22,249 bases of DNA. Source: a bacterium. GTDB taxonomy: Bacteria > Planctomycetota > J058 > JAJDCP01. Numbering within the stretch: the first letter of the stretch is position 1; each line of letters opens with the position of its first letter. Below, piece by piece: positions 7,388 to 13,358 of the stretch. A model generated the notes under the pieces. It saw only the letters and a program-made list of their open reading frames with translations, was not told the DNA's origin and searched no databases. The stretch spans positions 1-22,249 of the forward strand of contig JAUIEM010000135.1 in the NCBI GenBank assembly GCA_030428695.1, given 5' to 3'. Made by a program: the position numbers and the translations under genes.

Positions 7388-7774
7388 ATGTGGAAGTGTG
7401 GGAGCTGCGGAGAGCGGCACGAAGAGACCTTCGACGCCTGCTGGAGGTGCGGGACGACGCGCGCGGGAGAAGCTCCCGCGGGCGCCTTCGAGGTCCCGGA
7501 TGACGCGCCGGAGGACGGCCCGCGAGCGAAGCTCGGCACCTGTGTGCGCTGCGGCTCGCAGAGCGTGTTCCCGGCGACCCAGATCATCGACCACGACGAC
7601 GGGATCAAGCGCAGCCTGACCGTCGCCGTCGACGGCGACCCGGGGGCCTGGGTGTTCAAGGACCGCGTCACCGGCACGCTCAAGGCCTGGATCTGCGGGA
7701 CCTGCGGGCACACCGAGCTGGTCTGCGACGGGGCCGCGGAGCTCCTCCAACGCTACCTGGAGCGGGAGTCCTGA
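7388..7774 (+). CDS. Small protein with two zinc ribbons
   Basis: The 128-residue protein begins with MWKCGSCGERHEETFDACWR and continues CGTT, a compact CxxC-x12-CxxC zinc ribbon at residues 4-22. A second four-cysteine site uses CVRCGS (residues 52-55) and ICGTCGHTE near residue 105, separated by a DHDDG-containing loop. This arrangement is common in uncharacterised bacterial proteins that bind zinc for structure or contact nucleic acids or proteins. AGGAGG overlapping the stop of the preceding gene provides a strong ribosome-binding site about eight bases before the ATG, showing co-translation. The stop at 7772-7774 abuts the SGNH hydrolase frame. No function can be assigned. Confidence 0.88.
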   Translation: MWKCGSCGERHEETFDACWRCGTTRAGEAPAGAFEVPDDAPEDGPRAKLGTCVRCGSQSVFPATQIIDHDDGIKRSLTVAVDGDPGAWVFKDRVTGTLKAWICGTCGHTELVCDGAAELLQRYLERES

Positions 7775-7803
7775 GCCTGTCCCGGCGGCGCCGATGGCTG
7801 TTC

Positions 7804-8796
7804 GTGGCCAGCCTCGCTCTCGGCTGCATCCTGCTCGGCGAGCTCGCGCTGCGCCTGCTCACCCCCTTCCCGCAGCGGCTCGACCCGCGCGTGCCCCACC
7901 CGACCCTGCGCTACGTCCTCGACCCCGCGCTGCCGGACGTCGACGCCGCCGGCTTCCGCAACCTCCGGCTGAGCCGCGACATCGCCGCGATCGGCGACTC
8001 GCACACCTACGGCTACAACGTCGAGGCAGACGCGAGCTGGCCCGCGCGGCTCGCCGCGGAGAGCGGCCGCGAGGTCTACAACTTCGGCGTCGGCGGCTTC
8101 GGCGTCCCGGACTATGCCCACTGTGTGCAGCTCGCCCTCGCCCAGGGCTGCCGCACGCTGCTGGTCGCCTTCTACCCGGCCAACGACCTCGCGGACTGGG
8201 ACTACGTCTTCCCGCCCCCGCCCCTGTCCGCGCCGATGGCCCTGCAGCGCTTCGCGATCGAGCGCTCCGCCCTGGTCGCCGCCACGCGCAGCGCCCTGCG
8301 GAAGCGGCCCGCGCTCGTGCGGCCCGGGGCCCCCTGCACGGACCTCGCCATCGCCGCCGGGCGGGTGCGGCGCCACGGCGCGGCGATGGACCTCGCCGAC
8401 AGCCTCGTCGTCGCGCGGCTGCAGCAGGCGGGGACGCTGTTCGCCGCGATGGCCGAGGCCTGCCGGGCCGACGACGCGCGGCTCGGGGTGCTGCTGATCC
8501 CGAGCAAGATGCGGGTCTACTCCGCGTGCGCCGCGCGCCACGGCGCCGAGCTGCCCCCGGAGGTCGCCCGGGCCGTCGCCTCCGAGCAGGCGCTGCTCGC
8601 GTCGTTCCGGGAGGAGCTCGCGCGCCTCGGCCTGCCCTGCCGCGACGCGCTCGCGGAGCTCGGCGAGGCCCTGGAGATAGAGCGCGCGGCGGGGCGTCCA
8701 TTGTATCCCGCCACCGATGGCCATCCCCTGGCGGCGGGCTACGCGGCCTACGCGCGGGCGGCGGCCGCGCTGCTCGCGGAGGTCGAGGCGCGCTGA
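7804..8796 (+). CDS. Membrane-anchored SGNH/GDSL-type hydrolase
   Basis: Counted from GTG 7804 the product has 330 residues. SGNH block I is AAIGDSHTYGYN (GDS at 64-66, nucleophile Ser66), block II has NFGVGGFGVPD, block III is FYPANDLADW with the conserved Asn, and block V is DGHPLAAGY near the C-terminus with the Asp-x-x-His pair of the triad. These enzymes are esterases or deacetylases, often acting on surface polysaccharide or lipid. The first 25 residues are hydrophobic (GCILLGELALRLL) and fit a membrane anchor with the enzyme outside. The frame stays open upstream and encodes SRRRRWLFVA directly before the hydrophobic stretch, so the natural start may be the CTG at 7777, eight bases after a GGGAG; this would give the positive-inside flank that a GTG start lacks. 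The gene follows the zinc-ribbon gene directly. Confidence 0.88.
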   Translation: MASLALGCILLGELALRLLTPFPQRLDPRVPHPTLRYVLDPALPDVDAAGFRNLRLSRDIAAIGDSHTYGYNVEADASWPARLAAESGREVYNFGVGGFGVPDYAHCVQLALAQGCRTLLVAFYPANDLADWDYVFPPPPLSAPMALQRFAIERSALVAATRSALRKRPALVRPGAPCTDLAIAAGRVRRHGAAMDLADSLVVARLQQAGTLFAAMAEACRADDARLGVLLIPSKMRVYSACAARHGAELPPEVARAVASEQALLASFREELARLGLPCRDALAELGEALEIERAAGRPLYPATDGHPLAAGYAAYARAAAALLAEVEAR

Positions 8797-8937
8797 GACG
8801 ATCGGCTCCAGCCGTCCCGGGCCCGCCAACCGGGGATTGACAGCGCGCGGCCGCGGGAGGCGCGTTCCGCCACGTCCGGGGGGATGGCCCGGGCTTTGCA
8901 AAGTCGGCGGACACCACGCACACGAGGAAGCGAACCG

Positions 8938-11250
8938 ATGCGCATCACCGTCCCCCTGACCGTCCTGCTCCTGCTCGCCAGCGGCAGCGCCGACACCCTG
9001 AGCGAGCGCGCCCGCGCCCTGGCGGAGCTGTCTCCCGCCGAGGGCGCGCGCGCCGCCCTGGCCTGGCCCGCCGAGGAACGCGAGCAGGCCGTCCGCGCCC
9101 TGCTCGACGCCGGCCACCCGGCGGCCGTGTCCCTCGCCGACCGACTCTGGCTGCACGGCCTGCTCCCCGCCCTGTCCGCGCAGCCCGGCTGCGAGGAGCT
9201 GTGCGGGCGGCTCGAGCAGTACGCGCGCTTCGCCCCGGCCAGCGAGCCGCCGGTCGCCCGGCCGGCGGCCGCGGAGGTCGCGGCCTGCACCCTGGCCCTC
9301 AGCGCCCGGGACCTCGACGGCGCGCCCCTGGCCAGAGCGCGCGTGCAGGCCTGGAGCAGCGACTACTCGGTCGCCTTCGAGGGCGAGCTCGACGCCTCCG
9401 GCAACGGCGCGCTCATCCTCCCCGCTGGCGACATCGAGCTGTTCGTCAGCGCGGCGCCACGGGCGGCCCCGGTGTTGCTGCACGCCCGCCTCGCGCTCGA
9501 CGCCGGCGCCCGGAGCCTCGCGCTCGCCCCCGACGAGACGCTGCCCTGGACGCTGCACGGCGGCACGGCGGTCGAGCTCGAGCTCGCGCCCCGGGCGCTG
9601 CCCTTCCTGCGCAGCGTCTTCCGGCCGGCGACCAGCGCGGGCGTGCTCCAGCGCAGCGCGGGCCTGGCCGTCGACGCGCGGTTGGTCGCCTCCACCCCCG
9701 AGGGCCCGGCCTTCCTGCTGCCGACGGAGGGCCTGGCCTTCACGCTCGAGGACGCGGTCGCGGTGTCCTGCGCGCGGGCCGGAGCGGTCGACGCGGTCGA
9801 GCTGCGCGTGCGCCTCGGCGAGGATGGCCTCGGCCAGCGCAGCTTCGCCCTCGCGGAGGGGGAGCGCCTGTGGCTGAGCCGCGGCCCCTGCGACCTCGGC
9901 TACGGGCTGAAGACCGCGGCGGGCGCCCTCGACTTCGCGCTCAAGGCCTACAGCCTCGACGATGCGCTGACGCTGACGGTCGGCGCTCCCCTGCAGCCGC
10001 GGGTCTGGCACCGGCTGTACCAGAAGCGCTACCAGAAGCAGCCCCTGTTCGCCGCCCGGGTCTTCCTGCTCGACCAGGCCGGCCACGTGCTCGAGGCCGG
10101 CCGCAAGCAGGAGCGCCTCGTGCGCTTCGCCATCGACCGCGAGGGCGAGCCCTGGCAGCGCGCCCGGCGCAGCTTCCTCGACTGCGACCCGCCGGCGTCC
10201 CTCGACGGGCTGCGCTACCGCATCCAGACCGCCCTGCCGCTGGTCGAGAGCGAAGTCGACGGGGAAGAGGCGGCGCAGTTCGAGAGCGCGCACTACCGGG
10301 TCAGCGCCCCCGCCTTCCTCGAAGCCTACGCCGAGGTGCTGCTCGCCGCGTCGGACTTGCTGTACCCCTCGCTGCGCGAGGCCGCGATCAAGAAGCTGCG
10401 CTGGGAGCGGGGCCGGATCACCATCCACTCGACGATGCCGCGCGGCGTGCGGGCCTACGCGAGCAGCAACGGCACGAGCAAATTCAACGTCAAGGACCTG
10501 CTGCGCTGCGTGCGCCTGCGCGACGGGCTCGGCCGCACCCCGCTGTTCCACGAGCACCTGCACACGGTCGGCTACAACCACTCCGACTACATGGACCTCG
10601 CCGGCCTGCGCCTGCGCCGCGGCCTCGGCCCGCGCTGGATGCGCCCGGAGGGCAAGGCCGCGGCGTGGCGGAGGTTCCTCTGCGAGGGCGAGGGCGGCAA
10701 CGGCAAGATGCTCGCGCGGCTCCTGCTGCTGCGCCACGGCCCGGAGCTGTTCGACACCTACCTCGCGCGGCGCGGCGAGCGCGGCGCCCTGCAGGCGCGG
10801 GGGCTGAGCGAGAAGGAGGCCGACTGCGCGCTGTTCTCCGACGTCTGCGGCAGCGACCTCGGCCCCCTGTTCGCCGCGGTCCACGCCGGGGTCGAAGCGG
10901 ACTGCCTGGAGACTCTGGAGGAAGCGGAGGACGCGCCGGAGGCCGCGAGCGGAGGCTTCCGCTTCCAGGCTCTGCAGCGCCTGCTCGCCGCGGATGACGC
11001 GACCGTGCCCGCGGAGGTCGACGCCGTCCTCGACCGCATCGCCGCCGTCCCCGCCCTGCGCCAGCGGGTACGCCACAACCTGCGGCTCGCCGCGGTGCTG
11101 ATCGGGGAAGACCGCGAGGAGCTCGGCTGCCAGGCCCTGCGCGCGGCCCTCGAAGCGGCCCTGGAGGTCGACCGGCGGTTCTTCGAGCGGGCCCGCGGCG
11201 AGGCGCTGCGGGTGCTGAACGGGGAGGAGCTGGCGCTCGGCTGGATCTGA
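8938..11250 (+). CDS. Secreted metzincin-like zinc metalloprotease (putative)
   Basis: The 770-residue protein starts at ATG 8938 with GAGGAAG about nine bases upstream. Residues 1-19 are a signal peptide (ITVPLTVLLLLASGSA, cleavage likely before DTLSE). Residues about 118-165 look like a carboxypeptidase-regulatory-type beta sandwich (CTLALSARDLDGAPLARARV). The key feature is HEHLHTVGYNH at residues 538-548, an exact HExxHxxGxxH metzincin site: His538, His542 and His548 would bind zinc and Glu539 would be the general base. Met552 in SDYMD could supply a Met-turn, although the spacing is unusually short. The C-terminal 150 residues are helical and cysteine-containing. I recognise no named peptidase family over the full length, so substrate and activity are inferred from the motif alone. 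It ends before a palindromic repeat cluster and is convergent with the omega-amidase gene. Confidence 0.85.
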   Translation: MRITVPLTVLLLLASGSADTLSERARALAELSPAEGARAALAWPAEEREQAVRALLDAGHPAAVSLADRLWLHGLLPALSAQPGCEELCGRLEQYARFAPASEPPVARPAAAEVAACTLALSARDLDGAPLARARVQAWSSDYSVAFEGELDASGNGALILPAGDIELFVSAAPRAAPVLLHARLALDAGARSLALAPDETLPWTLHGGTAVELELAPRALPFLRSVFRPATSAGVLQRSAGLAVDARLVASTPEGPAFLLPTEGLAFTLEDAVAVSCARAGAVDAVELRVRLGEDGLGQRSFALAEGERLWLSRGPCDLGYGLKTAAGALDFALKAYSLDDALTLTVGAPLQPRVWHRLYQKRYQKQPLFAARVFLLDQAGHVLEAGRKQERLVRFAIDREGEPWQRARRSFLDCDPPASLDGLRYRIQTALPLVESEVDGEEAAQFESAHYRVSAPAFLEAYAEVLLAASDLLYPSLREAAIKKLRWERGRITIHSTMPRGVRAYASSNGTSKFNVKDLLRCVRLRDGLGRTPLFHEHLHTVGYNHSDYMDLAGLRLRRGLGPRWMRPEGKAAAWRRFLCEGEGGNGKMLARLLLLRHGPELFDTYLARRGERGALQARGLSEKEADCALFSDVCGSDLGPLFAAVHAGVEADCLETLEEAEDAPEAASGGFRFQALQRLLAADDATVPAEVDAVLDRIAAVPALRQRVRHNLRLAAVLIGEDREELGCQALRAALEAALEVDRRFFERARGEALRVLNGEELALGWI

Positions 11251-11278
11251 GCGCGGAGGGCTGCCTCCGCAGCACGAC

Positions 11279-11378
11279 GGGAGGGGGTAAACCCCTCCCC
11301 TACCCCGGTTCGGTGAAGGGTGCGGGGATTACCGGTGCAGACCGTCCCTCCGAGGTAGGGTGCGGGGTTTACCCCCGC
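11279..11378. repeat. REP-like palindromic repeat cluster between convergent genes
   Basis: The first element is a perfect 8-bp stem, GGGAGGGG (11279-11286) with CCCCTCCC (11292-11299), and loop GTAAA. The second is GCGGGG (11362-11367) with CCCCGC (11373-11378) and loop TTTAC. The cores are inverted copies: GGGGGTAAACCCC at 11283-11295 is the reverse complement of GGGGTTTACCCCC at 11364-11376. A 17-base direct repeat beginning AGGGTGCGGGG lies at 11317 and 11357 with one mismatch. The site between two converging genes suits a two-way transcription end or an intergenic repeat family; there is no T tract. Confidence 0.6.
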
Positions 11379-11427
11379 CCGTCGTTCGTGAGGGGATAGG
11401 CCCGCGCGCCAGATCGCGCTTCCCCGC

Positions 11428-12201
11428 CTACCCCGCCCCCAGCGTCCACGCCCGCCGGTCGCGCAGCGCCGGAAAGGCCTCGCGCCAGGCGTGCAGGGCG
11501 TCGAGGTCGAGGGTCGCACGCACCAGGCCCTCCGCCGTGCCGCCGTCGGCGAGGATGTCGCCCTGGGGACCGACGACGAGCGAGCTGCCCTCGTAGGTCA
11601 GCCCGCCGCCCTCCCCGACCCGGTTGACACCGAGCACGAAGGCCTGGTTCTCGATCGCGCGGGCGACCAGCAGCGCGCGCCAGTGCGCGGTGCGCGGGCG
11701 GGGCCAGTTCGCGATCACCGCGTAGGCGTGGACGTCCTTCTCGAGCAGGCTGCGGTACAGCGCGGGGAAGCGGAGGTCGTAGCAGATCGTCAGCCCGACG
11801 CGCAGGCCGCCGACCGGGACGACGACCGTCTCGCTGCCAGGCGCGTACTTCTCGTGCTCGCCGCTGAAGCTGAAGGGGTGCAGCTTCGCGTAGCGGCCGA
11901 CGCAGGCTCCGCTCGGGTCATAGGCCGCCAGCACGTTGCGCGGCAGCTCCTCGCCCCGCTCGATCAGCCCGCCGAGCACGGTGCAGCCGGCCTCCCGGGC
12001 GAGCCCGGCGAGGAAGGCGCCGGTCTCGCCGTCGGCATCCTCGACGAGGTTCCCCGGCCGCATCGTGAAGCCGGTCGCGAACATCTCCGGCAGCACGAGC
12101 AGGTCGCAGGGCCCGAGCGGGGCGAGGGCGGCGCGCACCTTCGCGAAGCTCGCCGCCTTGTCGTGCCAGACCGGGTCCATCTGCAGCAGGGCGACGCGCA
12201 T
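11428..12201 (-). CDS. Omega-amidase of the nitrilase superfamily (YafV/Nit2-like)
   Basis: The 257-residue protein carries the complete nitrilase catalytic set: Glu39 in LPEMFATGF, Lys106 in YAKLHPFSFSGEH and Cys140 in LTICYDLRFP. The HPFSFSGEHEKY sequence and the length are typical of omega-amidases such as E. coli YafV, which hydrolyse alpha-ketoglutaramate to alpha-ketoglutarate and ammonia. The start used is the ATG at 12201, which overlaps the stop of the upstream aminotransferase as TGATG, a strong sign of translational coupling; a GTG one codon earlier is possible. The neighbouring aminotransferase makes exactly the keto-acid amide this enzyme removes, which supports the specific assignment over a generic carbon-nitrogen hydrolase. 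It is the last gene of the three-gene minus-strand operon. Confidence 0.93.
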   Translation of the reverse strand: MRVALLQMDPVWHDKAASFAKVRAALAPLGPCDLLVLPEMFATGFTMRPGNLVEDADGETGAFLAGLAREAGCTVLGGLIERGEELPRNVLAAYDPSGACVGRYAKLHPFSFSGEHEKYAPGSETVVVPVGGLRVGLTICYDLRFPALYRSLLEKDVHAYAVIANWPRPRTAHWRALLVARAIENQAFVLGVNRVGEGGGLTYEGSSLVVGPQGDILADGGTAEGLVRATLDLDALHAWREAFPALRDRRAWTLGAG

Positions 12202-13358
12202 CACAGGCCTCCGCGCAGCCCGGACAGCTTGCGGACGGCCTCGCGCAGGGTCGCGACGCCCTTGCAGAAAGCGAAGCGCACGAGGGTCCCGGCGCTCTCC
12301 GGGTGCTGGTAGAAGGAAGAGGGCGGGATGGTCGCGACGCCGTGGCGGCGGGCGAGGGCGATCGCGAAGCTCTTGTCGTCACCGCGGGAGAAGGGGCTGT
12401 AGTCCGCCATCGCGAAGTAGGTGCCGGCGGGGGCCTCGAGCCGGAAGCCGATCTCGCGCAGGCCGGCGACCAGCACGTCGCGGCGCTCGCGGTACGCCTC
12501 GCGCAGGCCGGCGTAGTAGCCGCGTCCGGGCGCTTCCTCCAGCGCCTGGGCGAGGGCCTCCTGGAAGGGTGCCGCCGAGCAGAAGGTCGTGAACTGATGG
12601 ACCGCGCGGACGGCCCGGGTCGCGAGGGGCGGGGCGACCACCCAGCCGACCTTCCAGCCGGTGAAGGAGAAGGTCTTCGCGGCCGAGGAGATCAGCACCG
12701 TGCGCTCGGGCGCGAGCGTCGCCGGGCTGACGTGCTCGCCCTCGTAGACCATGTGCTCGTAGACCTCGTCGCTGATCAGCCAGGCGTCATGGTGTGCACA
12801 CAGCGCGACGATCGCCTCGAGCTCGGCGCGGGAGAAGACCTTGCCGGTCGGGTTGTGGGGCGTGTTGACCAGCACCGCCCGGGTGCGCTCGCTGAAGGCG
12901 GCCGCGAGCGCTTCCTCATCGAAGGAGAAGTCCGGCGCCCGCAGGGGCACCGTCCTGATCGTCGCGCCGGCGAAGCCCGCCACCGCCGGGTAGCTGTCGT
13001 AGAAGGGCTCGAAGCACACGACCTCGCAGCCGGGGTCGAGCAGGCCGGTCAGGGTCGCGTAGATGCCCTCGGTCGCCCCGGAGGTGACGGTGATCTCCGC
13101 CATCGGATCGACCTCGAGGCCGTAGGACTCCTCGAGGTGGCGGGCGATGGCCGCGACCAGCCGAGGTCTTCCGGCGCTGCGCTCGTACTGGTTCGGGCCC
13201 TCGCGTACCGCGCGGCAGGCGAGCTCCTTGATCCAGTCGGGGCCGTCGAAGTCCGGGAAGCCCTGGGACAGGTTGAGGGCCCCGACCTCGCGGGCGAGGA
13301 CGGTCATCTCGGTGAAGATCGAGGTGCCGACCTGCGCGACCTTCGCGCTGATCTTCAT
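12201..13358 (-). CDS. PLP-dependent aminotransferase, methionine/glutamine-type (YbdL-like)
   Basis: The 385-residue protein is a fold-type I class I/II aminotransferase. It has LNLSQGFPDFDGPDW near residue 28, SGATEGIYAT near 93 for cofactor phosphate contact, VNTPHNPTGKVF near 164, SDEVYEHMVY near 196 and the PLP-binding lysine Lys228 in SSAAKTFSFTGWKVGW. These patterns fit the kynurenine/glutamine transaminase K and YbdL branch, which transfers an amino group from glutamine or methionine to keto acids such as the methionine-salvage product KMTB. The next gene is an omega-amidase, the known functional partner that pulls glutamine transamination forward. The ATG at 13358 overlaps the stop of the Ca2+ ATPase gene (ATGA), and its own stop overlaps the amidase ATG. 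Why a calcium pump leads this operon is not evident. Confidence 0.93.
   Translation of the reverse strand: MKISAKVAQVGTSIFTEMTVLAREVGALNLSQGFPDFDGPDWIKELACRAVREGPNQYERSAGRPRLVAAIARHLEESYGLEVDPMAEITVTSGATEGIYATLTGLLDPGCEVVCFEPFYDSYPAVAGFAGATIRTVPLRAPDFSFDEEALAAAFSERTRAVLVNTPHNPTGKVFSRAELEAIVALCAHHDAWLISDEVYEHMVYEGEHVSPATLAPERTVLISSAAKTFSFTGWKVGWVVAPPLATRAVRAVHQFTTFCSAAPFQEALAQALEEAPGRGYYAGLREAYRERRDVLVAGLREIGFRLEAPAGTYFAMADYSPFSRGDDKSFAIALARRHGVATIPPSSFYQHPESAGTLVRFAFCKGVATLREAVRKLSGLRGGL

Noticed and set aside
7804..7830. Lipobox-like ALGC in the SGNH hydrolase N-terminus
   Set aside because: The -3 residue is not Leu in the right register, and hydrophobic residues continue well past the Cys, which fits a membrane anchor rather than a lipoprotein.
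8837..8842. Perfect -35 box TTGACA before the metalloprotease gene
   Set aside because: The 15-20 bases downstream are all GC-rich and contain no -10-like sequence, so I cannot support a promoter here.
8894..8903. Perfect 10-base palindrome CTTTGCAAAG before the metalloprotease gene
   Set aside because: It is a single short palindrome with no second copy or known regulator, so it could be chance.
7753..11076. Minus-strand open frame of about 1100 codons
   Set aside because: It lies opposite the SGNH hydrolase and metalloprotease genes, both with clear motifs. The translated sequence is low-complexity and has no recognisable domain.
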